From Christiangramia sp. (GTDB lineage Bacteria; Bacteroidota; Bacteroidia; Flavobacteriales; Flavobacteriaceae), in the NCBI RefSeq assembly GCF_029937855.1, contig NZ_JAPYPC010000016.1:22333-86332 (forward strand): DNA of 64,000 nt. The letters are read 5' to 3'. Position 1 is the stretch's first letter, and the number at the start of each line of letters is the position of its first letter. This document shows positions 38,079 to 47,062 of the stretch, piece by piece. Below the pieces are notes generated by a model. The model was not told where the DNA came from, did no database searches, and saw only the letters and a list, made by a program, of their open reading frames with translations. A program made the position numbers and the translations under genes.

Positions 38079-38852
38079 TTAGAGACTATTAATAAGTAAG
38101 TAGAGACTTATAATGGTAGTACCAATGGAAATTATTCCCTGATAACTTGAAAAGAATCCCGCTGACTTTACTTTTCTGTAAGATGGTTCAACATATACAA
38201 TATCATTTTGTTTCAGATAAAAAAAAGGACTCTTAAAGAAATCTGTATCCGTCATATCTATATAGCCAATTTTTTTAATACCATCCTCTTCCCTAATAAT
38301 AGTAATATTCTCTCTTCTTCCATCATAGGTGATATCTCCAGACATAGCAAGTAATTCCGGCATTGCTATACGCCCGTCCAGTATTTCAACTCTTCCTGGG
38401 CTTCCAACCTCTCCTAAAACGGTTACCTTAAAATTCATAATTCGAACATCCACAATCGGATCTTTAACATAGGTTTCTATTTCTTTTTCTAATTTTTTTT
38501 GAATTTGAGTCCTTGTCAATCCTTCCACCTTTATTTCTCCTAAAATAGGAAAATTTATAATCCCATCAGGACGAACCAAATAACCGTTAAGCGATGGATT
38601 TTGATTAACCCCGCCGCCTGTCTGTTGCCCCTGACCTCTCATTTGGAAAGGTTCAACAATTTCTTCATTAATTGATGATGAAGATACGTTGATTCGAAGA
38701 ACATCATTTTTCTCAATTTTAGGCTCGTATTCAAGAAGGTTTCTTTGCCCATTGAGAGATTCCTTTCCCTCATAGAAATAAACTATTTCGTCCTTTGTAG
38801 CACAACTATTCAAACTTAAAGCCAATAGCATTAAACAAATTACTCTATTCAT
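38079..38852 (-). CDS. Wza-type polysaccharide export outer-membrane lipoprotein
   Basis: A 257-residue lipoprotein: MNRVICLMLLALSLNSC with lipobox Cys17. A Poly_export (PES) domain follows (KNDVLRINVSSSS, GYLVRPDGIINFPILGEIKVEGLT), then a SLBB-like region (VTVLGEVGSPGRVEI) and a C-terminal hydrophobic helix (IISIGTTIISLYLLI) that would form the outer-membrane part of the channel. Its start overlaps the 4,6-dehydratase stop by 4 bases and it is followed after 4 bases by Wzc, so the export pair is coupled to precursor synthesis. Confidence 0.92.
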   Translation of the reverse strand: MNRVICLMLLALSLNSCATKDEIVYFYEGKESLNGQRNLLEYEPKIEKNDVLRINVSSSSINEEIVEPFQMRGQGQQTGGGVNQNPSLNGYLVRPDGIINFPILGEIKVEGLTRTQIQKKLEKEIETYVKDPIVDVRIMNFKVTVLGEVGSPGRVEILDGRIAMPELLAMSGDITYDGRRENITIIREEDGIKKIGYIDMTDTDFFKSPFFYLKQNDIVYVEPSYRKVKSAGFFSSYQGIISIGTTIISLYLLINSL

Positions 38853-40828
38853 AAACTCTTTTGTTCTTTCCTTAACTCAGTAACATTATCTAACCTTTCG
38901 TAAGAGGAATTATTACTTTTAAATTCTGGTATTAAATCTTTGAGTTTTGCAACCACTTTGTCGTTCTTCAACTTATTGGCAGATTTTATGATCTTTATAA
39001 CCTTATCATTAATCATTTCATAATCTCGTACCACATCCTGACCAATCATTATTTTTTTATGATGAGTAGGTAGTGTTTTACATTCATCATTAAGCAATTC
39101 TTCATAAAGTTTCTCACCGGGTCTTAAACCTGTAATTCTAACTTTGATGTTTTTATTAGGTTGATAACCGGCGAGTTTAATCATTTTTATGGCCAAATCC
39201 ATAATTTTTACGGGCTCCCCCATATCAAAAACAAAAATTTCTCCTCCTTTACCCATGGCTCCAGCTTCCAATACTAATTGGCAGGCTTCCGGGATAGTCA
39301 TAAAATATCTTATAATATCCGGATGTGTAATAGTCACCGGTCCACCTGCTTCAATTTGCTTTTTAAAAAGCGGTACAACCGATCCATTTGAACCTAAAAC
39401 ATTTCCGAAACGGGTTGTGATGAATTTTGTGCTATTCGGGTTGGTCTTTATACTTTCATGATAAAGGGACTGCACATACATTTCAGCAGTCCGTTTTGAA
39501 GCACCCATTACATTACTGGGGTTTACGGCTTTATCTGTAGAAACCATTACAAAATGGCCCACATTATATTTAATCGCCAAATCTGCCAGATTCTTTGTTC
39601 CGTGAATATTGACGAAGATTGCCTCATGAGGATTGCTTTCCATCAAAGGCACATGCTTATATGCAGCCGCATGGTAAACTACATCAATAGACTGGTTTTG
39701 GAACATCAATTCTAATCTCTTTTGGTTGCCAACATCACATACAATCACCTTGAAATTTAAATCTGGAAATTTAGCCTCTACCTCCAGCTGAAGATTATGC
39801 AATGGAGTCTCTGCCTGATCTAAAATGATAAGTTTAGCAGGATTATACTCTGCAACCTGACGAACAATTTCGCTACCTATTGAACCTGCCGCCCCAGTCA
39901 CTAATATCGTTTTTCCTGTTAACTGATCAATCTTGTTTTGTACTTCTAATTGAATCGGTTCACGTTCTAAAAGATCTTCTATCTGTAATGTTTTCACCTT
40001 TTTGGCAATAGGTTGGTTCTCATCCCATGACGAAACAAGTGGAGCATTATATACAGCTATATCATGTTCTAAACATTCCTCTACCAGTTTAAATTTTTCT
40101 TCAGGGGTTAAAGTATTTTCAGAAAAAATAATAGCATCTGCTCCTAATGATTTTACTTCTTGAGAAACTTTTTGAGTATGCCTTAAAACTGGTTTATCTA
40201 AAATCCTAAGGCTTTTATGAGAATCCTGTGTTAAAAACCCCACTATTTTGAATCTCTTGGGATGTTCTATATCCAAAGCTCCTGCAATTGAAATGGCATT
40301 TTCGTCAACTCCCAATATTACGGTCTTGATAAGCGATTCATTTTTATGAGCAATCTTGAAATATTCATAAACCTGTTTAACCCCAAGCCTAAATAAGAAT
40401 AATAAGGAAAACGAGATCCAAAGGTTAATAAGGAGTCCGCCTACCAAAAATATCTTTTCTCCAATAAATAATAGACTTATATAATTTAAGGCTAAAAGGC
40501 TTGAAAAGGCACCGACTGTAGCGAGCAATAGTTTAAGTGCATCCACATTTGAAGAATACCTTATAATACCCGCATAGGTTTTAAAAACGTAAAAAAAGAA
40601 CACATTTGTAGAAACTACTAAAAGCGTTTTTTCGAAGTACGAGAGTAAGGTGTATTGTAGTGGCGAAAGATCCAGTAGAATAAAAATCGTAAGGATCGTA
40701 GAGATAGTAACTAGCCCAATATCAATCAATAGAACCGCCCAACGTGGTAGATATTTTAAATTTCTAATATCCAGGGCGTTGTCGGGATCGGCAAGATTTT
40801 TTTTTAGGGCTCTATTTATGCTACCCAT
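38849..40828 (-). CDS. Membrane UDP-GlcNAc 4,6-dehydratase (PglF/WbpM/CapD type)
   Basis: A 659-residue protein that should convert UDP-GlcNAc to UDP-4-keto-6-deoxy-GlcNAc. Four membrane segments fill residues ~30-150, a CoA-binding-like Rossmann domain follows (VILGVDENAISIAG), and the catalytic SDR domain starts near 310 with TGAAGSIGSEIVRQ. The active site reads VSTDKAVNPSNVMGASKR: the usual Tyr of SDR enzymes is Met with the Lys kept, a hallmark of this dehydratase branch. It is followed by Wza and preceded by aminotransferase, acetyltransferase and phosphoglycosyl transferase genes, which together predict bacillosamine-type sugar synthesis. Confidence 0.92.
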   Translation of the reverse strand: MGSINRALKKNLADPDNALDIRNLKYLPRWAVLLIDIGLVTISTILTIFILLDLSPLQYTLLSYFEKTLLVVSTNVFFFYVFKTYAGIIRYSSNVDALKLLLATVGAFSSLLALNYISLLFIGEKIFLVGGLLINLWISFSLLFLFRLGVKQVYEYFKIAHKNESLIKTVILGVDENAISIAGALDIEHPKRFKIVGFLTQDSHKSLRILDKPVLRHTQKVSQEVKSLGADAIIFSENTLTPEEKFKLVEECLEHDIAVYNAPLVSSWDENQPIAKKVKTLQIEDLLEREPIQLEVQNKIDQLTGKTILVTGAAGSIGSEIVRQVAEYNPAKLIILDQAETPLHNLQLEVEAKFPDLNFKVIVCDVGNQKRLELMFQNQSIDVVYHAAAYKHVPLMESNPHEAIFVNIHGTKNLADLAIKYNVGHFVMVSTDKAVNPSNVMGASKRTAEMYVQSLYHESIKTNPNSTKFITTRFGNVLGSNGSVVPLFKKQIEAGGPVTITHPDIIRYFMTIPEACQLVLEAGAMGKGGEIFVFDMGEPVKIMDLAIKMIKLAGYQPNKNIKVRITGLRPGEKLYEELLNDECKTLPTHHKKIMIGQDVVRDYEMINDKVIKIIKSANKLKNDKVVAKLKDLIPEFKSNNSSYERLDNVTELRKEQKSL

Positions 40829-40838
40829 AATTTAGATT

Positions 40839-41984
40839 CTAATTTTTTAAACAATTTACAATTGCTAAGCTTATTCTATCTCTATCGTTATCGCTAAGAT
40901 TAGATCCACTTGGCAAACATAAACCATTTTTGAACATCTCTTCGGCAATTCCCGTGCCGTAATACGGATCTTTACTGAAAACGGGCTGCATGTGCATTGG
41001 TTTCCATAATGGGCGGCTTTCAATATTTTCAGAATCCAAACACTTTCTCAGATCCTCCCTACTAACACCTCCTGTTATATTTTCATCAACGGTTATAACT
41101 GTTAGCCAGTGATTGCTGTAAAAAAGATCATTAGGCTCTTCAAATACTTTTATTCCGTCCATATCCCGGAATAAATTTACATAAAATTGAAACATATTAC
41201 GTCTGCCCTGCACTCTTTTATCCAGAACTTCCATTTGCCCTCTACCAATTCCTGCTGAAATATTACTCAAACGATAATTATATCCAATTTGGCTATGTTG
41301 ATAATGCGGAGCATCATCCCTAGCCTGGGTAGCCAGGAAAACAGCTTTATTCTTATGCTTAATATCTTTAGTAATCAATGCACCTCCCCCTGAAGTGGTG
41401 ATAATTTTATTACCGTTAAATGAAAGAATGGAAAAATCCCCTAAGCTTCCACAATTTCTTCCTTTATAAGTACTGCCAAGCGCTTCTGCACTATCTTCTA
41501 TTACCGGAGTTTCATATTTTTCTGCTATAGCATTAACCTCATCAACTTTGTATGGCATACCATAAAGATGCACCGCGATAATAGCTTTAGGTTTCTTCCC
41601 TTTGGAAATCCTGTCCTTAATGGCAATTTCCAACTGATTTGGACAAATATTAAGAGTATCTGCCTCACTATCAACAAAAACCGGAGTTGCGCCAAGATAT
41701 GCAATTGGATTAGCCGATGCTGCAAAAGTCATACTTTGACAAATCACTTCATCACCTCTTCCAACGCCCAATAATATTAGTGCTAAATGTAAAGCAGCAG
41801 TACCGGAACTTAATGCAGCAACCTCAATATTCTCTGAATTCAAATATTGTTTAATTTCTTCTTCAAAGCCGGTCACATTTGGCCCAAGAGGAGCAATCCA
41901 ATTTTCTTTAAAAGCCTCATTAATATATTTTAGCTCGTTCCCACCCATATGAGGGGAAGAAAGCCATATTTTATTTTTATTCAT
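40839..41984 (-). CDS. DegT/DnrJ/EryC1 sugar aminotransferase (PglE-like)
   Basis: A 381-residue PLP enzyme that should aminate the C4 ketone of the nucleotide sugar made by the neighbouring dehydratase. Landmarks: LSSGTAALHLALILLGVG (phosphate cradle), VIEDSAEALGSTYKGR and the PLP lysine in LSFNGNKIITTSGGG (~190). The starting stretch NKIWLSSPHMGGNELKYI is the family's substrate-facing N-terminus. Its start overlaps the acetyltransferase stop by 8 bases and it ends 10 bases before the dehydratase, a tight operon. Confidence 0.92.
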   Translation of the reverse strand: MNKNKIWLSSPHMGGNELKYINEAFKENWIAPLGPNVTGFEEEIKQYLNSENIEVAALSSGTAALHLALILLGVGRGDEVICQSMTFAASANPIAYLGATPVFVDSEADTLNICPNQLEIAIKDRISKGKKPKAIIAVHLYGMPYKVDEVNAIAEKYETPVIEDSAEALGSTYKGRNCGSLGDFSILSFNGNKIITTSGGGALITKDIKHKNKAVFLATQARDDAPHYQHSQIGYNYRLSNISAGIGRGQMEVLDKRVQGRRNMFQFYVNLFRDMDGIKVFEEPNDLFYSNHWLTVITVDENITGGVSREDLRKCLDSENIESRPLWKPMHMQPVFSKDPYYGTGIAEEMFKNGLCLPSGSNLSDNDRDRISLAIVNCLKN

Positions 41985-42591
41985 TTTCTATATTATTAAA
42001 CTTAATGACTTTACCTGGATTACCAACAACTACTGAAAAGTCTGGAATATCATTTATTATTACCGCTCCCGCGCCAACAGTAACCCATTTCCCAACTTCA
42101 ACTCCCGGTATTACAGTTGCTCCTGCCCCCACGTGAGTACCTTCTCCAATGGTTACATTACCGGTTATAGTTGCGGAAGGAGAAATGTGTACATAATCCT
42201 CTATTATAACATCATGTTCTACAATAGCACCAGTATTTATTATACAATGAGCACCAACCTTAGTAGATGAGTTAATTACTGCATTAGCCATGACCACGGA
42301 ACCGTTATCTATTTTTACTTCCTCGGAAATCACTGCTGATCGGTGGATTAAAGCTTCGATAAATAAATTTTGAATTTTATCGGAAACTTTTTTTCTGGTT
42401 AAATTATTTCCAATGGCAATAACAGCTTTCTGGTTAAGCATCTCCTCAGTCCAATTATGATTCACCTTAAATTCATATAATGTCTTTATAGATTTATCAT
42501 CATCGAAAATAAAAGTTACAGACTCCCCATCTTTAGAGTTTATTATATCTAAAATAACTTTAGCATGTCCGCTGCCACCGTATACTATCAT
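41977..42591 (-). CDS. PglD/NeuD-like sugar N-acetyltransferase
   Basis: A 204-residue trimeric left-handed beta-helix acetyltransferase. The N-terminal nucleotide-sugar domain begins [16 protein letters not shown]; hexapeptide repeats run from about residue 85. The catalytic His126 is in GAIVEHDVIIEDY, equal in position to the His of Campylobacter PglD, and GAGATVIPGVEVGKWVTVGAGAV forms the acetyl-CoA end. It should acetylate the 4-amino group of the UDP-sugar. The gene shares one base with the PglC-like gene before it and overlaps the aminotransferase after it by 8. Confidence 0.92.
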   Translation of the reverse strand: MIVYGGSGHAKVILDIINSKDGESVTFIFDDDKSIKTLYEFKVNHNWTEEMLNQKAVIAIGNNLTRKKVSDKIQNLFIEALIHRSAVISEEVKIDNGSVVMANAVINSSTKVGAHCIINTGAIVEHDVIIEDYVHISPSATITGNVTIGEGTHVGAGATVIPGVEVGKWVTVGAGAVIINDIPDFSVVVGNPGKVIKFNNIENE

Positions 42592-43196
42592 TAATTTTTA
42601 CCGTTAAAAGGTTCAGTAGTTGCCATGTTCTGGGTATTTATTCCTTCAGAAATCAAGACTTTTTTTATAGTTCTAAAAATTATTTTTAAATCTAATACAA
42701 ATGAAACATTTTCGACATACCAAACATCAAATTCAAACTTCTGGGTCCAACTAATTGTATTTCGGCCATTTACCTGAGCCCAACCAGTGATCCCAGGCCT
42801 AACCCGATGCCTTTTGCTTTGCCTCTTTGAATATAAATTCAGGTATTCTGGCAATAAGGGCCTGGGACCCACGATGCTCATATCCCCGGCCAGCACATTA
42901 AACAATTGCGGAATTTCATCTATCGATGTTTTTCTTACAAATTTACCAATTGTGGTCAATCTCTCTGCATCCGGCAGCAGCTCCCCGTTTTCATCTTTAG
43001 CATCGGTCATTGTTTTAAATTTTACAATTCTAAAATTTTTTCCGAATTTTCCTGGCCTCTTCTGAAAAAAGAAAGGTTTGCCTTTATTAGCCATCGCCAA
43101 AAGTATGGTTATTACAATTAATAACGGACTAATTAGAATTAAGCCTAGAAGAGAAACGATAAAATCTAAAAATGGCTTAATAAGTTTAATATACAT
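42591..43196 (-). CDS. PglC-like monotopic phosphoglycosyl transferase
   Basis: A 201-residue enzyme that loads the first sugar phosphate onto undecaprenyl phosphate. It has a single N-terminal reentrant hydrophobic segment ([20 protein letters not shown]), the [18 protein letters not shown] block, the catalytic Asp-Glu in [15 protein letters not shown] and the [12 protein letters not shown] motif. Length fits the minimal PglC form, without the extra membrane domain of WbaP. In operon order after the GT4 and before PglD-like, it makes the initiating sugar very likely a diacetamido-trideoxyhexose. Confidence 0.93.
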   Translation of the reverse strand: MYIKLIKPFLDFIVSLLGLILISPLLIVITILLAMANKGKPFFFQKRPGKFGKNFRIVKFKTMTDAKDENGELLPDAERLTTIGKFVRKTSIDEIPQLFNVLAGDMSIVGPRPLLPEYLNLYSKRQSKRHRVRPGITGWAQVNGRNTISWTQKFEFDVWYVENVSFVLDLKIIFRTIKKVLISEGINTQNMATTEPFNGKN

Positions 43197-43241
43197 GAAG
43201 GTCTTATAAAAATTGAGCTAATTTCATCCGCGGCGGCGAAT

Positions 43242-44405
43242 TTAATCATGATTATGCAGGGCTTCTAATTCTTTATATTCTTTTAACAAAATTTGCCAAA
43301 ACTGGGTCCGTTCATATTTCATTTGTATTAATTTACGTGCGTTTTGAGTTAATTTAGATCGTAAAGAACTATCTTCAAGTAATTCTTTAATAGCGACTTT
43401 AAGTTCTGAAATACTTTTTGCCGAAACAATTTTCCCGTTAAGACCATCCTGTATAATCTCATTGCACCCATTAATGTTTGTGACAATTGCAGGCAGTCCC
43501 ATAGCATTTGCCTGCATCACCACATTTGGGAAGCCTTCCCGATAACTGGGGAAAGTCAGGACATTGCCGATAGAAAAATATGGTCGTACATCTTCCTGAT
43601 AACCAGTTGTGAAAATTTTTGGATGAGATTTTATTAATTGGAGGACCTCATCGCTTAATGGGTCTAGCTCCTGTTCAAAAGGTCCTACCAGTAATAAGGA
43701 TATACTTGGATGTGTTTGATGAAGTTGGGAAAAAGCAGTCACCAACTCATTAATTCCTTTTTCTGAAACCAACCTACCCACAAATATGAAAACAAAATCC
43801 TCTTCAGGAATCCCTAGTTCTTCTTTAATCTTTAATTTTTCATCCTTCTCGAAAATTGAAGGATCAAAATAAGTAGTATCAATTCCATTTGAGCTTCCTT
43901 CCCCAAGTACTTTTAATTTGCTTTTTTTGGTATATCCTAATTTCAAAATGATCTTTTTCAGTTCATAAGAATTGGGATATACTTTTGTGGCAAGGCGATA
44001 CGTAAAAGTTTCCACAGAATCCAGGACCTTTCTTTTTAGCCCCCTTGTTTCCATCAAAGGCAGACCGGCAACTGTGTGCAACCTAATAGGAACTCCGGCC
44101 AATTTAGCTGCTAACATTCCAATAATACCGGCTTTTGGAGTATGCGTATGTACAATAAGTGGTTGTTCCTCTTTGAGAAAATTGTATAATCTCATCAATG
44201 CTTTTAGATCCTGAAAAGGTGTAATAGCCCTTGTCATCTCAATCCAGAAAGTACGCACCTTATTTTTTAATCCATATCTCTCTAATCTTTCCTTTTCGGC
44301 AGCAATTGCTATTACCTCATAATGCTTATTCATAAAAGTTAATTGACCTTCTAAAAGTTTTTCTAAAGAAAGAGGAATCGTGGTAATTCGGACTAGCTTC
44401 TGCAC
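43242..44405 (-). CDS. GT4 glycosyltransferase (PglA-like position)
   Basis: A 387-residue GT-B enzyme: N-terminal acceptor domain with IVHTHTPKAGIIGMLAAKLAG and C-terminal nucleotide-sugar domain with FVFIFVGRLVSEKGINELV and the EX7E motif region FPSYREGFPNVVMQANAMGLP. Its place directly upstream of the PglC-like gene suggests that it adds the second sugar to the lipid-linked monosaccharide, as PglA does in Campylobacter. A candidate promoter with a 12-bp palindrome lies just upstream. Confidence 0.9.
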   Translation of the reverse strand: MQKLVRITTIPLSLEKLLEGQLTFMNKHYEVIAIAAEKERLERYGLKNKVRTFWIEMTRAITPFQDLKALMRLYNFLKEEQPLIVHTHTPKAGIIGMLAAKLAGVPIRLHTVAGLPLMETRGLKRKVLDSVETFTYRLATKVYPNSYELKKIILKLGYTKKSKLKVLGEGSSNGIDTTYFDPSIFEKDEKLKIKEELGIPEEDFVFIFVGRLVSEKGINELVTAFSQLHQTHPSISLLLVGPFEQELDPLSDEVLQLIKSHPKIFTTGYQEDVRPYFSIGNVLTFPSYREGFPNVVMQANAMGLPAIVTNINGCNEIIQDGLNGKIVSAKSISELKVAIKELLEDSSLRSKLTQNARKLIQMKYERTQFWQILLKEYKELEALHNHD

Positions 44406-44427
44406 TAATTGAAAATAATTTTTGTTG

Positions 44428-44435
44428 CAAATTTA
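44428..44435 (-). promoter_or_regulatory. Candidate -7 box for the pgl-like/wza/wzc operon
   Basis: On the minus strand TAAATTTG matches TAnnTTTG and ends 22 bases before the GT4 ATG at 44405. A perfect palindrome GGATAGCTATCC (44449-44460) lies 13 bases further upstream, over the -33 zone, where a TTG element is lacking. Confidence 0.35.
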
Positions 44436-44448
44436 TGGTTTTAAGTTC

Positions 44449-44460
44449 GGATAGCTATCC
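44449..44460. promoter_or_regulatory. 12-bp palindrome, candidate operator
   Basis: GGATAGCTATCC is a perfect palindrome in the 73-base gap between the Wzy-like gene and the GT4 gene. It overlaps the expected -33 position of the promoter candidate, so a regulator bound here could control the operon. Function is inferred. Confidence 0.35.
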
Positions 44461-44478
44461 ATTCATAAAAATTAAAGA

Positions 44479-45708
44479 TTAATATTTAAAAGTGTTTTTT
44501 GAGGATAATACACTAAACTTTTCCAGTCTAAATTTTACTTCGGCCGATTTTTCATAAGCTAAAAAATAGTAAATGACAAAAAACATAAAATACATAATCA
44601 TGGTTTTTTGCCTAATCATAATTCCCAAATTAGACATGAAAAAAGTCATTGCGTAAGAGGTAAGGATAAATATCATCATGCAAGATTTAACGTGAGAAGG
44701 TGCTTTCTTCCAGAATTTGAAGAAATTTAGCTTTAGAATTTTTCCGAAGAGAAGCAAATAAATAAAATTCTCAATAGAAACAATCACTCCAAGAAATCCA
44801 GGTGCATCTAAAAACAAAGGCCTAAACCAAAAAGTGAAGATTTTTTCAGGTAAATTATAGCCAGCCATATTCACCCCTGAAGTTGCCGAACTCAAATCTT
44901 CTGATCTTTTAGATGAAAAAGCTAAAAAATCTGACCAGATATTACTGGAATTATTTAGGTTTACTACGGCCAATATCTTGTCCTGGATCAAAAATAAACC
45001 TGCCAGGACAAACACTCCCCCAATTATTTTATTTCCTTTAGAAATTAGGTTTTTACCAAAATAGAGTCCATATAACCCACCAGCATATAGAAGTAAGAAC
45101 ATATGAGGTCTTATTGCAAATACTAGTATTGAAGATATTATAAGGCCCCATTTTCGATTTGTAGGTTTGCTAAAAGAAAAAGCAAATAGCATCAATCCAA
45201 AAAAGATAAGCGCCCCCTTACCTAAAGATGCCGACCAAAAATGCATATTCGGAAAGAAAAGGATTAGAGTTAGTAAATCGATCTTTTTAAATACCATCAC
45301 TTTTTGTTTGATATTCTCCTTGAAGAACAGAAAGCCGAATACAAAACCCCAGTAGCCTATCCAGGTAAATAGCAACATCATCATTTCGTAGGTAAAACCC
45401 AGGGTATTGATAAACGGGTAAGAGAGAAAATCTATAAAGGTGGTTTCGGTGCCAAATAGTTCGAACCAGGAGCCTTTAAAAGCATCTGTTCTGGAGTAAT
45501 AAGCTTTACTATCTGACGGATTAAAAAAAGCATAGAAGTAATAAATCAGTCCGAAAGTCAGATGATAGAAAAAGAGAATATTCATCTTCATTTTGGAAAA
45601 AAATGAATGTCTTTTATTGATCTTTCCCAGTATATACTGATTTACTTCGTAGAGAAAGGGTATTAGCAATACCGCTTCAAGAATGTTTAATATAACTTTC
45701 AATTCCAT
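44479..45708 (-). CDS. EpsG/Wzy-like membrane protein, candidate polysaccharide polymerase (copy 1)
   Basis: A ~409-residue multi-spanning protein with about ten to twelve hydrophobic segments. It carries NPSDSKAYY after the second segment, LILFFPNMHFWSASLGKGA in the middle and a conserved end, MSNLGIMIRQKTMIMYFMFFVIYYFLA. Nearly every one of these is repeated in the protein at 53777-54988, so they are paralogues. I start at the ATG 45708 (MELKVILN), which aligns with the paralogue's start; the frame is open to an ATG at 45756. Topology and locus suggest a repeat-unit polymerase, but no catalytic residue proves it. Confidence 0.75.
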   Translation of the reverse strand: MELKVILNILEAVLLIPFLYEVNQYILGKINKRHSFFSKMKMNILFFYHLTFGLIYYFYAFFNPSDSKAYYSRTDAFKGSWFELFGTETTFIDFLSYPFINTLGFTYEMMMLLFTWIGYWGFVFGFLFFKENIKQKVMVFKKIDLLTLILFFPNMHFWSASLGKGALIFFGLMLFAFSFSKPTNRKWGLIISSILVFAIRPHMFLLLYAGGLYGLYFGKNLISKGNKIIGGVFVLAGLFLIQDKILAVVNLNNSSNIWSDFLAFSSKRSEDLSSATSGVNMAGYNLPEKIFTFWFRPLFLDAPGFLGVIVSIENFIYLLLFGKILKLNFFKFWKKAPSHVKSCMMIFILTSYAMTFFMSNLGIMIRQKTMIMYFMFFVIYYFLAYEKSAEVKFRLEKFSVLSSKNTFKY

Positions 45709-45860
45709 AGCTTTCTTTATTCCAGCCAGGGAATAAGCAAAGCTTCTGCCAAACATAAGATATCCCGGTTAGAGAGGATATCAGGAACTAAAATCTTTCG
45801 TACAAAGCTTAAGGTGTCGATTATTTCCGCAATCATGTAGAATATCAACAGTCCTGAAAA

Positions 45861-45891
45861 TAAAATAGCCGCCTTTAAGGCAGCTATTTTA
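45861..45891 (-). terminator. Terminator after the three-repeat lipoprotein
   Basis: TAAAATAGC (45861-45869) pairs with GCTATTTTA (45883-45891); inside, GCCT pairs with AGGC around a 3-base loop, with one mismatch between. Read on the minus strand it starts 20 bases past the stop at 45911 and runs into TTTTATTTT, as expected of an intrinsic terminator. Confidence 0.75.
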
Positions 45892-45910
45892 TAGTAAACT
45901 TTATCAACTA

Positions 45911-46867
45911 TTAATCTTCAATTACACGTATAGTTAGTTCTACAGAATCGGAACACTGGCCATCTGTAATGGTATAGGTAGTCGTGTAGTCCCCTGCTGG
46001 ATTATCAGTGGCATTAAAGGCATTTATAATATCCCATATACTAGGGTCAAAAGTACCATCTCTGGGTACACCAGTAGCCAGCAAACTCAAATACTCCTTT
46101 CTTACTTCATCCCAGCTTTCAAGAGCAGAAGCTTCGCTAATGGTCATGGTCTTCATATTATCGGGTCCAGCACTTAGTTCACAAACTGGATCACTAAAGT
46201 CAGCCACTACAGTAACAGTAAGTTCTAAAGAGTCTGTACATTCTCCGTTCGTGATGGTATAAGTTGTGGTATAATCTCCAAGGGGATCTTCACTATTATT
46301 GAAAGCATTTATGATATCCCATATACTTGGGTCGAAAGTACCATCTTTAGGAACACCAGAATCCAGTAAACTCAGATACAATTTTCTTACTTCGTCCCAA
46401 CTCTCCAGAGCTTCGGCTTCAGATTTAGTGATTTCAGTGGAATTATCCTCTCCGGCAGTAAAATCTGTACAGGGATCTGCCAGAGGGTCAGCAATAACGC
46501 TTATTGTTAATACAACTGAATCGGAACATTCCCCGGTTAAACTATACAATGTTGAATAATCCCCAATACCCTTATTCTGAAATTCATTAATTATACCCCA
46601 TATAGAAGGATCAAAAGTACCATCTTTTGAAACCCCGGCAGAAAGAAGACTGAGATAAAGCTTTCTCACTTCATCCCAACTCTCTATAGCCTGCGCCTCG
46701 GAGTAAGTAATGTTTTTAGAATTATCGGGGCCTGCACAACCATAATCTTCAACTTCAGAATTAAATTCTGTGATTTGATTTTGTTTCAGATCCTCTTCAA
46801 TGGGATCTACAGAGCAACTGCTAAAAGCAGCGACAGTCAATAGAAATAAAAGTAATCTTGTTTTCAT
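45911..46867 (-). CDS. Lipoprotein with three tandem SWDEVRK/GTFDPSIWD modules
   Basis: A 318-residue lipoprotein: signal peptide MKTRLLLFLLTVAAFSSC with Cys18. The rest is three units of about 85 residues (roughly 43-125, 133-221, 229-316). Each opens with a Cys-x-x-x-AGxDN stretch, then SWDEVRKxYLSLL, GTFDPSIWxIINxF, GDYxTxY and ends C(S/T)DSxxLTxxV. SWDEVRK is identical in all copies. The outer frame (AGxDN...GxYxTxYxI...CxDSxxLTVxV) recalls PKD-like Ig folds of Bacteroidota surface proteins, while the helical-looking middle is not something I can name. A single copy sits in the protein upstream. Function unknown; two Cys per unit could form a disulfide. Confidence 0.85.
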   Translation of the reverse strand: MKTRLLLFLLTVAAFSSCSVDPIEEDLKQNQITEFNSEVEDYGCAGPDNSKNITYSEAQAIESWDEVRKLYLSLLSAGVSKDGTFDPSIWGIINEFQNKGIGDYSTLYSLTGECSDSVVLTISVIADPLADPCTDFTAGEDNSTEITKSEAEALESWDEVRKLYLSLLDSGVPKDGTFDPSIWDIINAFNNSEDPLGDYTTTYTITNGECTDSLELTVTVVADFSDPVCELSAGPDNMKTMTISEASALESWDEVRKEYLSLLATGVPRDGTFDPSIWDIINAFNATDNPAGDYTTTYTITDGQCSDSVELTIRVIED

Positions 46868-47062
46868 AGTATATTATAATTTAGAATGGAAGATTAAATT
46901 TAAGCTATCTGTAGACTGAATTTTAATAAATTCGATATGAGGAGAAATTACTTGTTAAAGTATCAGACTGTCAGAATTTTAAGGTTTTATTTGAAAGATT
47001 TAATGAAATTTTTGTAATAATTTGTTTACAAGCCGTTTTAAAGAATCAGTATTAATTTCTTT

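Noticed and set aside
46008..46559. Two similar plus-strand frames of 84 and 86 codons
   Set aside because: They resemble each other only because they lie opposite the tandem repeats of the three-module lipoprotein.
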